This document shows positions 13,891 to 26,484 of a DNA stretch of 64,000 nt, piece by piece (position 1 is the first letter of the stretch; every line of letters starts with the position of its first letter). The stretch is from positions 2,232,001-2,296,000 of the forward strand of contig NC_071349.1 in the NCBI RefSeq assembly GCF_027744825.2, read 5' to 3'. The stretch comes from Synchiropus splendidus (lineage: Eukaryota > Chordata > Actinopteri > Syngnathiformes > Callionymidae). The translations under genes and the position numbers were made by a program. The notes beneath the pieces were generated by a model. The model ran no database searches. It was not told the DNA's origin and was given only the letters and a program-made list of their open reading frames with translations.

Positions 13891-14770
13891 CAAATCTAAG
13901 CTGTCTGAAGTGTTTTTCGAAAGTTATCAACATTTTTGTGTTTGGCGTTCCGGAATCGACCTCATCTCAGGATGAAAACGCGTTTTCTGCATTGTGCCAA
14001 AACTTTTCAGGGAAACTTCAGAACATGAAATTTTCATATCCCACTATAGCAGAAATGGTCTTTCTAGTAGTTGCACATCAAATCTAAGCTGTCTGAAGTG
14101 TTTTTCCAAAGTTATCAACATTTTTATGTTTGGCGTTCCGGAATCGACCTTATCTCAGGCTGAAAACGCGTTTTCGGAATTGTGCCATAACTTTGCAGGG
14201 AAGCTTCGGAACATGAAATTTTCACATCCCACTATAGCAGAAAGGGTCTTTCTAGTAGTTGCACATCAAATCTAAGCTGTCTGTAGAGTTTTTCCTGAGT
14301 TATCAACATTTTTATGTTTGGCGTTCCGGAATCGACCTTATCTCAGGCAGAAAACGTGTTTTCTGCATTGTGCCATAACTTTTCAGGGAAACTTCAGAAT
14401 ATGAAATTTTCACGTCCCACTATAGCAGAAATGGTCTTTCTAGTAGTTGCACATCAAATCTAAGAGGTCTGATGTGTTGTTCCAAAGTTATCAACATTTT
14501 TATGTTTGGCGTTCCGGAACTCTCCTTATCTCACGCTTAAAACGCGTTTTCTGCATTGTGCCATAACTTTGCAGGGAAGCTTTAGAACATGAAATTTTCA
14601 CCTACCACTTCTGCAGAAAGGGTATATCTAGTAGTTGCACAACAAATCTAAGCTGTCTGAAGTGTTTTTCGAAAGTTATCAACATTTTTATGTTTGGCGT
14701 TCCGGAATCGACCTCATCTCAGGATGAAAACGCGTTTTCTGCATTGTGCCAAAACTTTTCAGGGAAACTT
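13267..14770 (+). repeat. Tandem duplication of a 4-monomer block, 752 bp x 2
   Basis: The variant GTTTTCGGAATTG lies at 13,418 and again at 14,170, exactly 752 bp (4 x 188) apart. The surrounding order (TTCATATCCC, TTCGGAATTG, TAGAG/CCTGAG, GAGGTCTG/GTTGTTCC, CTTCTGC with GTATATC) is the same in about 13,267-14,018 and 14,019-14,770. A single difference noticed is TTTTTGTG near 13,935 against TTTTTATG in the other copy. It overlaps copy 2 of the 1,127-bp duplication and so arose after it. Confidence 0.84.
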
Positions 14771-16030
14771 CAGAATATGAAATTTTCACGTCCCACTATA
14801 GCAGAAAGGGTATTTCTAGTCGTTGCACATCAAATCTAAGCTGTCTTTAGAGTTTTTCCTGAGTTATCAACATTTTTATGTTTGGCGTTCTGAAATCAAC
14901 CTCATCTCAGGCTGAAAACGCGTTTCACGCATTGTGCCATAACTTTGCAGGGAAGCTTCAGAACATGATATTTTCACCTCCCACTACAGCAGAAAGGGTC
15001 TTTCTCGTAGTTGCACATCAAATCTAAGCTGTCTGACGTGTTTTTCCAAAGTTATCAACATTTTTATGTTTGGCGTTCCGGAATCGACCTTATCTCAGGC
15101 TGAAAACGCGTTTTACGCATTGTGCCATAACTTTGGTGGGAAGCTTCGGAACATGAAATTTTCACATCCCACTATAGCAGAAAGGGTCTTTCTAGTAGTT
15201 GCACTTCAAATCTAAGCTCTCTGAAGTGTTTTTCGAAAGTTATCAACATTTTTATGTTTGGCGTTCCGGAACGCACCTTATCTCAGGCTGAAAACGCGTT
15301 TTATACATTGTGCCATAACTTTGCATAAAGCTTCAGAACATGAAATTTTCACCTCCCACTATAGCAGAAAGGGTCTGTCTTGTAGTTGCACATCAAATCT
15401 CAGCTGTCTGAAGTGTTTTTCCAAAGTTATCAACATTTTTATGTTTGGCGTTCCGGAATCGACCTTATCTCAGGCTGAAAACGCGTTTTACGCATTGTGC
15501 CATAACTTTGGTGGGAAGCTTCAGATCATCGAATTTTCACCACCCACTATATCAGAAAGGGTCTTTCTAGTAGTTGCACATAAAATCTAAGCAGTCTGAA
15601 GTGTTTTTCCAAAGTTATCAACATTTTTATGTTTGGCGTACCGGAATCTATCTTATCTCAGGCTGAAGACGTGTTTTCTGCATTGTGCCATAACTTTGCA
15701 GGCAAGCTTCAGAACATGAAATTTTCATATCCCACTATAGCAGAAAGGGTCTTTCTAGTAGTTGCACATCAAAGCTAAGCTGTCTGAAGTGTTTTTCCAA
15801 AGTTATCAACATTTTTATGTTTGGCGTTCCGGAATCGACCTTATCTCAGGCTGAAAACGCGTTTTCGGAATTGTGCCATAACTTTGCAGGGAAGCTTCGG
15901 AACATGAAATTTTCACATCCCACTATAGCAGAAAGGGTCTTTCTAGTAGTTGCACATCAAATCTAAGCTGTCTGTAGAGTTTTTCCTGAGTTATCAACAT
16001 TTTTATGTTTGGCGTTCCGGAATCGACCTT
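14400..16030 (+). repeat. Copy of the 10,830-12,460 block, offset 3,570 bp
   Basis: Variant order matches 10,830-12,460 at a constant offset of 3,570 bp (19 x 188 minus 2). Examples are GTCTTTAGAG at 11,271 and 14,841, the GCATAAAGCTT monomer at 11,751 and 15,321, and GCACTTCAAATC just upstream of AAGCTCTCTG in both. Small differences exist: CTCATTCTG against CTCAGGCTG, GAAATGG against GAAAGGG, TTATAAAC against TTATCAAC. A third, shorter copy of the left part lies at about 16,100-16,890, offset 5,449 bp from 10,650-11,440. Confidence 0.82.
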
Positions 16031-17007
16031 ATCTCAGACTGAAAACGCGTTTTACGCATTGTGCCATAACTTTGCAGGGAAGCTTTAGAACATGAAATTT
16101 TCACCTACCACTTCTGCAGAAAGGGTATATCTAGTAGTTGCACAACAAATCTAAGCTGTCTGAAGTGTTTTTCGAAAGTTATCAACATTTTTATGTTTGG
16201 CGTTCCGGAATCGACCTCATCTCAGGATGAAAACGCGTTTTCTGCATTGTGCCAAAACTTTTCAGGGAAATTTCAGAATATGAAATTTTCACGTCCCACT
16301 ATAGCAGAAATGGTCTTTCTAGTAGTTGCACATCAAATCTAAGAGGTCTGATGTGTTGTTCCAAAGTTATCAACATTTTTATGTTTGGCGTTCCGGAACT
16401 CTCCTTATCTCACGCTTAAAACGCGTTTTCTGCATTGTGCCATAACTTTGCAGGGAAGCTTTAGAACATGAAATTTTCACCTACCACTTCAGCAGAAAGG
16501 GTATATCTAGTAGTTGCACAACAAATCTAAGCTGTCTGAAGTGTTTTTCGAAAGTTATCAACATTTTTATGTTTGGCGTTCCGGAATCGACCTCATCTCA
16601 GGATGAAAACGCGTTTTCTGCATTGTGCCAAAACTTTTCAGGGAAACTTCAGAATATGAAATTTTCACGTCCCACTATAGCAGAAAGGGTATTTCTAGTC
16701 GTTGCACATCAAATCTAAGCTGTCTTTAGAGTTTTTCCTGAGTTATAAACATTTTTATGTTTGGCGTTCTGAAATCAACCTCATCTCAGGCTGAAAACGC
16801 GTTTCACGCATTGTGCCATAACTTTGCAGGGAAGCTTCAGAACATGATATTTTCACCTCCCACTATAGCAGAAAGGGTCTTTCTAGTAGTTGCACATTAA
16901 ACTAAGCTGTCTGATGTGTTTTTCGAAAGTTATCAACATTTTTTTGTTTGGCGTTCCGGAACCCACCTTATCTCAGGCTGAAAACGCGTTTTCTGCTTTG
17001 TGGCATA

Positions 17008-17393
17008 ACTTTGCAGGGAAGCTTCAGAACATGACATTTTCACATCCCACTATAGCAGAATGGGTCTTTCTAGTAGTTGCACATCAAATCTAAGCTGTCT
17101 GAAGTGTATTTCCAAAGTTATAAACATTTTAATGTTTGGCGTTCCGGAATCGACCTTATCTCAGGCTGAATACGCGTTTTCTGCATTGTGCCATAACTTT
17201 GCAGGGAAGCTTCAGAACATGACATTTTCACATCCCACTATAGCAGAATGGGTCTTTCTAGTAGTTGCACATCAAATCTAAGCTGTCTGAAGTGTATTTC
17301 CAAAGTTATAAACATTTTAATGTTTGGCGTTCCGGAATCGACCTTATCTCAGGCTGAATACGCGTTTTCTGCATTGTGCCATAACTTTGCAGG
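17008..17393 (+). repeat. Single-monomer duplication, 188 bp x 2
   Basis: Two adjacent 188-bp units share an otherwise rare set of variants: GTGTATTTCC, TTATAAACATTTTAATG, GAATACGCG, ATGACATTTTC and GAATGGGTC. Copy 1 is about 17,008-17,195 and copy 2 about 17,196-17,383, and the match continues to a G/T difference at about 17,394 (AAGCTT against AATCTT). I saw no difference within the copies. This is the youngest-looking event between domain B and segment C1. Confidence 0.85.
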
Positions 17394-20300
17394 GAATCTT
17401 CAGAACATGAAATTTTCACCTCCCACTACAGCAGAAAGGGTCTCTCTAGTAGTTGCACATCAAATCTAAGCTGTCTGAAGTGTTTTTCCAAAGTTATCAA
17501 CATTTTTATGTTTGGCGTTCCGGAACCCACCTTTTCTCAGGCTGAAAATGCGTTTTCTGCATTGTGCCACAACTTTGCAGGGAAGCTTCAGAACATGAAA
17601 TTTTCACCTCCCACTATAGCAGAAAGGGTCTTTCTAGTAGTTGCACATCAAATCTAAGCTGTCTGAAGTGTTTTTCCAAAGTTATCAACATTTTTATGTT
17701 TGGCGTTCCGGAATCAACCTTATCTCAGGCTGAAAACGCGTTTTCTGCATTGTGCCATAACTTTGCAGGGAAGCTTCAGAACATGAAATGTTCACCTCCC
17801 ACTATAGCAGAAAGGGTCTTTCTAGTAGTTGCACATCAAATCTAAGCTGTCTGAAGTTTTTTTTCCAAAGTTATCAACATTTTTATGTTTGGCATTCAAG
17901 AATCGACCTTATCTCCGGCTGAAAATGCGTTTTCTGCATTGTGCCGTAACTTTGCAGGGAAGCTTGAGAACATGAAGTTTTAACCTCCCACTATAGCAGA
18001 AAGGGTCATTCTAGTAGTTGCACATCAAATCTAAGCTGTCGAAAGTGTTTTTCCAAAGTTATCAACATTTTTATTTTTGGCGTTTCGGAAGCGAACTTAT
18101 CTCCGGATGAAAACGCGTTTTCTGCATTGTGCCATAACTTTGCAGGGAAGCTTCAGAACATGAAATTTTAACCTCCCACTATAGCAGAAAAGGTCATTCG
18201 AGAAGTTGCACATCAAATCTAAGCTGTCTTGAAGTGCTTTTCTGAAGTTATCAACATTTTTATGTTTGGCGTTCCGGAACCCACCTTATCTCAGCCTGAA
18301 AACGTGTTTTACATATTTTGCCATAACTTAGCAGGGAAGCTTCAGAACATGAAATTTTAACATCCCACTATGGCAGAAAGGGTCTTTCTAGTAGTTGCAC
18401 ATCAAATCTAAGCTGTCTGAAGTGTTTTTCCAAAGTTATCAATATTTTTATGTTTGGCGTTTCGGAATCGACCTTATCTCAGGCTGAAAACACATTTCCT
18501 GCATTGTGGCATAACTTTGCAAGGAAGCTTCAGAACATGAAATTTTCACCTCCCACTGTAGCTAAAAGGGTCTTTCTAGGAGTTGCACATCAAATCTAAG
18601 CTGTCTGAAGTGTTTTTCCAAAGTTATCAACATTTTTATGTTTGGCGTTCTGGAACCCACCTTATCTCAGGCTGAAAACGCGTTTTCTGCATTGTGCCAT
18701 AACTTTGCAGGGAAGCTTCAGAACATGAAATTTTCACCTCCCACTATAGCAGAAAGTGTCTCTCTAGTAGTTGCACATCAAATCTAAGCTGTCTGAAGTG
18801 TTTTTCCAAAGTTATCAACATTCTTATGTTTGGCGTTCCGGAATCAACCTTATCTGAGGCTGAAAACGCGTTTTACGCATTGTGCCATAACTTTGCAGGA
18901 AAGCTTGAGAACATGAAATTTTCAACTCCCACTATAGCAGAAAGGGTATTTCTAATAGTTGCACATCAAATCTAAGTTGTCTGAAGTGTTTTTCCAAAGT
19001 TATCAACATTCTTATGTTTGGCGTTCCGGAATCAACCTTATCTCAGACTGAATACGTGTTTTCTGCATTGTGCCATAACTTTGCAGGGAAACTTCAGAAC
19101 ATGAAATTTTCACGTCCAACTATAGCAGAAAGGTTCTTTCTAGTAGTTGCACATCAAATCTAAGCTGTCTGAAGTGTTTTTCCAAAGTTATCAACATTCT
19201 TAAGTTTGGCGTTCTGAAATCAATCTTATCTCAGGCTGAAAACGCGTTTTACGTACTATGCCATAACTTTGCAGGGAAGCTTCAGAACATGAAATTTTAA
19301 CCTCCCACTATAGCAGAAATGGTCTTTCCAGTATTTGCACATCAAATCTAAGCTGTCGAAAGTGTTTTTCCAAAGTTATCAACATTTTTATTTTTGGCGT
19401 TTCGGAAGCGAACTTATCTCCGGATGAAAACGCGTTTTCTGCATTGTGCCATAACTTTGCAGGGAAGCTTCAGAACATGAAATATTAACCTCCCACTATA
19501 GCAGAAAAGGTCATTCGAGAAGTTGCACATAAAATCTAAGCTGTCTTGAAGTGTTTTTCTGAAGTTATCAATATTTTTATGTTTGGCGTTCCGGAACCCA
19601 CCTTATCTCAGCCTGAAAACGCATTTTACATATTTTGCCATAACTCTGCAGGGAAGCTTCAGAACATGAAATTTTAACATCCCACTATGGCAGAAAGGGT
19701 CTTTCTAGTAGTTGCACATGAAATCTAAGCTGTCTGAAGTGTTTTTCCAAAGTTATTAACATTTTTATGTTTGGCGTTCTGTAACCCACCTTATCTCAGG
19801 CTGAAAACGCGTTTTCTGCATTGTGCCGTAACTTTGCAGGGAGACTTCAGAACATGAAATTTTCTCCTCCCACTATAGCAGAAAGGGTCTTTCGAGGAGT
19901 TGCACATCAAATCTAAGCTGTCTGAAGTGTTTTTCCAAAGTTATCAACATTTTTATGTTTGGCGTTCTGGAACCCACCTTATGTCAGGCTGAAAACGCGT
20001 TTTCTGCATTGTGCCATAACTTTGCAGGGAAGCTTCAGAACATGAAATTTTCACCTCCCACTATAGCAGAAAGTGTCTTTCTAGTAGTTGCACATCAAAT
20101 CTAAGCTGTCGAAAGTGTTTTTCCAAAGTTATCAACATTTTTATTTTTGGCGTTTCGGAAGCGAACTTATCTCCGGATGAAAACGCGTTTTCTGCAATGT
20201 GCCATAACTTTGCAGGGAAGCTTCAGAACATGAAATTTTAACCTCCCACTATAGCAGAAAAGGTCATTCGAGAAGTTGCACATAAAATCTAAGCTGTCTT

Positions 20301-21993
20301 GAAGTGTTTTTCTGAAGTTATCAACATTTTTATGTTTGGCGTTCCGGAACCCACCTTATCTCAGCCTGAAAACGCATTTTACATATTTTGCCATAACTTT
20401 GCAGGGAAGCTTCAGAACATGAAATTTTAACATCCCACTATGGCAGAAAGGGTCTTTCTAGTAGTTGCACATCAAATCTAAGCTGTCTGAAGTGTTTTTC
20501 CAAAGTTATTAACATTTTTATGTTTGGCGTTCTGTAACCCACCTTATCTCAGGCTGAAAACGCGTTTTCTGCATTGTGCCGTAACTTTGCAGGGAGACTT
20601 CAGAACATGAAATTTTCTCCTCCCACTATAGCAGAAAGGGTCTTTCGAGGAGTTGCACATCAAATCTAAGCTGTCTGAAGTGTTTTTCCAAAGTTATCAA
20701 CATTTTTATGTTTGGCGTTCTGGAACCCACCTTATGTCAGGCTGAAAACGCGTTTTCTGTATTGTGCCATAACTTTGCAGGGAAGCTTCAGAACACGAAA
20801 TTTTAACATCCCACTATGGCAGAAAGGGTCTTTCTAGTAGTTGCACATCAAATCTAAGCTGTCTGAAGTGTTTTTCCAAAGTTATCAATATTTTTATGTT
20901 TGGCGTTCTGGAACCCACCTTATCTCAGGCTGAAAACGCGTTTTCTGCATTGTGCCATAACTTTGCAGGGAAGCTTCAGAACATGAAATTTTCATCTCCC
21001 ACTATATCAGAAAGGGTATTTCTAATAGTTGCACATCAAATCTAAGTTGTCTGAAGTGTTTTTCCAAAGTTATCAACATTCTTATGTTTGGCGTTCCGGA
21101 ATCAACCTTATCTCAGACTGAAAACGTGTTTTCTGCATTGTGCCATAACTTTGCAGGGATGCTTCACAACATGAAATGTTCGCCTCCCACTATAGCAGAT
21201 AGGGTCTTTCGAGGAGTTGCACATCAAATCTAAGCTGTCTGAAGTGTTTTTCCAAAGTTATCAACATTTTTATGTGTGGCGTTCCGGAACCCACCTTATC
21301 TCTGCCTGAAAACGCGTTTTACATATTTTGCCATAACTTTGCAGGGATGCTTCAGAAGATGAAATTTTAACATCCCACTATAGAAGAAAGGGTCTTTCTA
21401 GTAGTTGCACATAAAATCTAAGTTGTCTGAAGTGTTTTTCCAAAGTTATCAACATTCTTATGTTTGGCCTTCCGGAATCAACCTTATCTCAGACTGAAAA
21501 CGTGTTTTCTGCATTGTGCCATAACTTTGCAGGGAAACTTCAGAACGTGAAATTTTCACCTCCAACTATAGCAGAAACGGTCTTTCTAGTAGTTGCACAT
21601 CAAATCTAAGCTGTCTGAAGTGTTTTTCCAAATTTATCAACATTCTTATGTTTGGCGTTCCGGAATCAACCTTATCTGAGGCTGAAAACGCGTTTTACGC
21701 ATTGTGCCATAACTTTGCAGGAAAGCTTCAGAACATGAAATTTTCAACTCCCACTATAGCAGAAAGGGTCTTTCTAGTAGTTTCACATCAAATCTAAGCT
21801 GTCTGAAGTGTTTTTCCAAAGTTATCAATATTTTTATGTTTGGCGTTCCGGAATCGACCTAATCTCAGGCTGAAAACGCGTTTCCTGCATTGTTGCATAA
21901 CTTTGCAGGGATGCTTCAGAACATGAAATGTTCGCCTCCCACTATAGCAGATAGGGTCTTTCGAGGAGTTGCACATCAAATCTAAGCTGTCTG

Positions 21994-22262
21994 AAGTGTT
22001 TTTCCAAAGTTATCAACATTTTTATGTTTGGCTTTCTGGAACCCACCTTATCTCAGGCTGAAAACGCGTTTTCTGCATTGTGCCATAACTTTGCAGGGAA
22101 GCTTATGTTTGGCGTTCCAGAAACAACCTTATCTCAGGCTGAAAATGCGTTTTACATATTTTGCCATAACTTTGCAGGGAAGCTTCAGAACATGAAATTT
22201 TGACATCCCACTATAGCAGAAAGGGTCTTTCTAGTAGTTGCACATCAAATCTAAGCTGTCTG
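21994..22262 (+). repeat. Fused monomer pair with 107-bp deletion (copy 1 of 7)
   Basis: After AAGCTT (monomer position 111) the sequence jumps to ATGTTTGGCG (position 31 of the next monomer), so 107 bp are missing and two monomers occupy 269 bp. The junction is at 22,104/22,105. The part after the junction carries the distinctive TTCCAGAAACAACC, then GAAAATGCG and TTACATATTTTGCC. The same junction with the same flanking variants occurs at six other places, so all descend from one deletion. Confidence 0.92.
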
Positions 22263-23709
22263 AAGTGTTTTTCCAAAGTTATCAACATTCTTATGTTTGG
22301 CGATCCGGAATCAACCTTATCTCAGGCTGAAAACGCGTTTTACGCATTGTGCCATAACTTTGCAGGAAAGCTTCAGAACATGAAATTTTCAACTCCCACT
22401 ATAGCAGAAAGGGTCTTTCTCGTAGTTGCACATCAAATCTAAGCTGAAGTGTTTTTCCAAAGTTATCAATATTTTTATGTTTGGCTTTCCGGAATCGACC
22501 TTATCTCAGCCTGAAAACGCGTTTCCTGCATTGTCGCATAACTTTGCAGGGATGCTTCAGAACATGAAATTTTCACGTCCAACTATAGCAGAAAGGTTCT
22601 TTCTAGTAGTTGCACATCAAATCTAAGCTGTCTGAAGTGTTTTTCCAAAGTTATCAACATTTTTATGTTTGGCGTTCCGGAATCGACCTTATCTCAGGCT
22701 GAAAACGCCTTTTACACATTGTTTCATAACTTTGCCGGGAAGGTTGAGAACATCAAATTTTCACCTCCCACTATAGCAGAAAGGGTTTTTCTAGTAGTTG
22801 CACATCAAATCTAAGCTGTCTGAAGTGTTTTTCCAAAGTTATCAACATTTTTATGTTTGGCGTTCCGGAACCCACCTTATCTCAGGCTGTGAGCGCGTTT
22901 TCTGCATTGTGGCATAACTTTGGAGGAAAGCTTCAGAACATGAAATTTTCAATTCCCATTATAGCAGAAAGGGTCTTTCTCGTACTTGCACATCAAATAA
23001 TAGCTGTCTGAAGTGTTTTTTGAAAGTTTTCAACATTTTTATGTTTGGCGTTCCTGAATCGACCTTATCTCAGGCTGAAAATGCGTTTTCTGCAATGTGC
23101 CATAACTTTGCAGGGAAGTTTCAGAACATGAAATTTTCATCTCCCACTATAGCAGAATGAGTCTTTCTAGTAGTTGCTCATCAAATCTAAGCTGTCTGAA
23201 GTGTTTTTCCAAATTTATCAAAATTTTTATGTTTGGCATTCCGGAATCGACCTTATCTCAGGCTGAAAACGCGTTTTCTGCATTGTGCCATAACTTTGCA
23301 GGGAAGCTTCAGAACATGAAATTTTCACCTCCCACTATAGCAGAAAGGGTCTTTCTAGTAGTTGCACATCAAATCTAAGCTGTCTGAAGTGTTTTTCCAA
23401 AGTTATCAATATTTTTATGTTTGGCGTTTCGGAATCGACCTTATCTCAGGCTGAAAACGCATTTCCTGCATTGTGGCATAACTTTGCAGGGAAGCTTCAG
23501 AACATGAAATTTTCACCTCCCACTGTAGCTAAAAGGGTCTTTCTAGTAGTTGCACATCAAATCTAAGCTGTCTGAAGTGTTTTTCCAAAGTTATCAACAT
23601 TTTTATGTTTGGCGTTCTGGAACCCACCTTATCTCAGGCTGAAAACACGTTTTCTGCATTGTGCCATAACTTTGCAGGGAAGCTTCAGAACATGAAATTT
23701 TCACCTCCC

Positions 23710-24780
23710 ACTTCAGCAGAAAGGGTATTTCTAGTAGTTGCACATCAAATCTAAGCTGTCTGTAGAGTTTTTCCTGAGTTATCAACATTTTTATGTTTGG
23801 CGTTCCGGAATCGACCTTATCTCAGGCAGAAAACGTAGCTTTTGTAGTTGCACATCAAATCTAAGCTGTCTGAAGTGTTTTTCCAAAGTTATCAACATTT
23901 TTATGTTTGGCGTTCCGGAACCCACCTTATCTCAGGCTTTAAACGCATTTTCTGCATTGTGCCATAACTTTGCAGGGAAGCTTCAGAACATGAAATTTTA
24001 ACCTGCCACTGTTGCAGAAAGCGTCCTTCAAGTAGTTGCACATCAAGTCTAACCTGGCTGAAGTGTTTTTCCAAAGTTATCAACGTTCTTATGTTTGGCG
24101 TTCCGGAATCAACCTTATCTCAGGCTGAATACGCGTTTTCTGCATTGTGTCATCACTTTGCAGAAAAGCTGCAGAATATGAAATTTTCACCTCCCACTAT
24201 AGCAGAAAGGGTCTTTCTAATAGTTGCACAACAAATCTAAGCTGTCTGAAGTGTTTTTCCAAAGTTATATACATTTTTATGTTTGGCGTTCCGGAATCGA
24301 CCTTATCTCAGGCAGAAAAGGCGTTTTCTGCATTGTGCCATAACTTTGCAGGGAAGCTTCAGAACATGAAATTTTAACCTCCCACTATGACAAACAGGGT
24401 CTTTCTAATAGTTGCACATCAAATCTAATCTGTCTGAAGTGTTTTTCGAAAGTTATCAACATTTTTATGTTTGGCGTTCCGGAACCCACCTTATCTCAGG
24501 CTGAAAACGCGTTTTCTGCATTGTTCCGTAACTTTGCAGGGAAGCATCAGAACATAAAATTTTCAGCTCCCACTATGACAACCAGGGTCTTTCTAATAGT
24601 TGCACATCAAATCTAATCTGTCTGAAGTGTTTTTCGAAAGTTATCAACATTTTTATGATTGGCGTTCCGGAACCCACCTTATCTCAGGCTGAAAATGCGT
24701 TTTCTGCATTGTCCCATAACTTTGAAGGAAAGCTTCAGAACATGAAAGTTTCACCTCCCACTATAGCAGAAAGGGTCTTT
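23710..24780 (+). repeat. Block present in C1 but absent from C2, with domain-B-like monomers
   Basis: Between matching flanks, C1 carries about five extra units compared with C2. They include CTTCAGC with GTATTTC, then a TAGAGTTTTTCCTGAG monomer with GGCAGAAAACG, both typical of domain B, followed by monomers with CATCACTTTGCAG and AAGCTGCAG, a type otherwise seen near 28,740. The block is either an insertion or conversion into C1, or a loss from C2. Borders are approximate. Confidence 0.65.
23763..23872 (+). repeat. Shortened chimeric monomer (110 bp)
   Basis: The monomer starts as a domain-B type (TAGAG, CCTGAG, GGCAGAAAACG) and then jumps at about 23,836 to GTAGTTGCACATC, the monomer's 3' end. 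About 86 bp of the usual sequence are replaced by about 8 bases (TAGCTTTT), a net loss of 78 bp. It is the only copy of this junction I found. The short filler resembles end-joining repair, or a slipped fragment of AGCTT. Confidence 0.85.
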
Positions 24781-26484
24781 CTAGTAGTTGCACATCAAAT
24801 CTAAGCTGTCTGAAGTGTTTTTCCAAAGTTATCAACATTTTTATGTGTGGCGTTCCGGAATCAACCTTATCTCAGCCTGAAAACGCGTTTTACATATTTT
24901 GCCATAACTTTGCAGGGATGCTTCAGAAGATGAAATTTTAACATCCCACTATAGCAGAAAGGGTCTTTCTAGTAGTTGCACATAAAATCTAAGTTGTCTG
25001 AAGTGTTTTTCGAAAGTTATCAACATTCTTATGTTTGGCGTTCCGGAATCAACCTTATCTCAGACTGAAAACGTGTTTTCTGCATTGTGCCATAACTTTG
25101 CAGGGAAACTTCAGAACATGAAATTTTCACCTCCAACTATAGCAGAAAGGGTCTTTCTAGTAGTTGCTCATCAAATCTAAGCTGTCTGAAGTGTTTTTCC
25201 AAAGTTATCAACATTCTTATGTTTGGCGTTCCGGAATCAACCTTATCTGAGGCTGAAAACGCGTTTTACGCATTGTGCCATAACTTTGCAGGAAAGCTTC
25301 AGAACATGAAATTTTCAACTCCCACTATAGCATAAAGGGTCTTTCTAGTAGTTTCACATCAAATCTAAGCTGTCTGAAGTGTTTTTCCAAAGTTATCAAT
25401 ATTTTTATGTTTGGCGTTCCGGAATCGATCTAATCTCAGGCTGAAAACGCGTTTCCTGCATTGTTGCATAATTTGCAGGGATGCTTCAGAACATGAAATG
25501 TTCGCCTCCCACTATAGCAGATAGGGTCTTTCGAGGAGTTGCACATCAAATCTAAGCTGTCTGAAGTGTTTTTCCAAAGTTATCAATATTTTTATGTTTG
25601 GCTTTCCGGAATCGACCTTATCTCAGGCTGAAAACGCGTTTTACATATTTTGCCATAACTTTGCAGGGAAGCTTCAGAAGATGAAATTTTAACATCCCAC
25701 TATAGCAGAAAGGGTCTTTCTAGTAGTTGCACATCAAATCTAAGCTGTCTGAAGTGTTTTTCCAAAGTTATCAACATTTTTATGTTTGGTGTTCTGGAAC
25801 CCACCTTATCTCAGGCTGAAAACGCATTTTCTGCATTGTGCCATAACTTTGCAGGGAGACTTCAGAACATGAAATTTTCTCCTCCCACTATAGCAGAAAG
25901 GGTATTTCTAGTAGTTGCACATCAAATCTAAGCTGTCTGAAGTGTTTTTCCAAAGTTATCAATATTTTTATGTTTGGCTTTCCGGAATCGACCTTATCTC
26001 AGGCTGAAAACGCGTTTCCTGCATTGTGGCATAACTTTGCAGGGATGCTTCAGAACATGAAATTTTCACCTCCCACTGTAGCAGAAAGTGTCTTTCTAGT
26101 AGTTGCACATCAAATCTAAGCTGTCTGAAGTGTTTTTCCAAAGTTATCAACATTTTTATGTTTGGCGTTCTGGAACCCACCTAATCTCAGGCTGAAAACG
26201 CGTTTTCTGCACTGTGCCATAACTTTGCAGGCAAGCTTCAGAACATGAAATTTTCACCTCCCACTATATCAGAAAGGGTATTTCTAATAGTTGCACATCA
26301 AATCTAAGTTGTCTGAAGTGTTTTTCCAAAGTTATCAACATTCTTATGTTTGGCGTTCCGGAATCAACCTCATCGCAGACTGAAAACGTGTTTTCTGCAT
26401 TGTGCCATAACTTTGCAGGGAAACTTCAGAACATGAAATTTTCACGTCCAACTATAGCAGAAAGGTTCTTTCTAGTAGTTGCAC

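Larger units (their letters stand above)
10500..16890 (+). repeat. Domain B: TAGAG/CCTGAG and GTTGTTCC monomer subfamilies
   Basis: About 34 monomers. Diagnostic types are a monomer starting TAGAGTTTTTCCTGAG, one starting from GAGGTCTGATGTGTTGTTCC with CACGCTTAAAACG, one with CAGGATGAAAACGCG plus GCCAAAACTTTTCAGG, and one with TTTTCGGAATTGTGCC. The GAGGTCTG type occurs at about 10,894, 12,585, 13,712, 14,464 and 16,343. Spacings between equivalent monomers are close to whole multiples of 188 bp, so the domain grew by repeated block duplication. No gene or foreign sequence is seen. Confidence 0.82.

Noticed and set aside
17564..17845. Repeated open frames of 60-110 codons on both strands (for example + 17,564-17,845, 12,815-13,147; - 57,510-57,695)
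   Set aside because: They are the satellite read in frame. Each starts at an ATG within one monomer (often at AACATGAAAT or ATGTTCACC) and ends at the fixed CAAATCTAA of the next. Because 188 is not a multiple of 3, the frame shifts in each unit and no long repetitive protein is possible. Both strands give similar-length frames, point changes ignore codon position, and no recognisable domain is present.
17854..17868. T8 tract in AAGTTTTTTTTCC as a terminator or promoter element
   Set aside because: It is a one-base expansion of the normal TGTTTTT run in one monomer and its C2 copy, with no transcription unit to serve.
21794..21979. Minus-strand frame beginning MMCNSSKDP, repeated at 52,237, 32,401, 54,463 and 60,559
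   Set aside because: It appears wherever the TTCGAGGAGTTG/GCAGATAGG monomer follows a particular neighbour. Conservation is due to block duplication, not coding selection.
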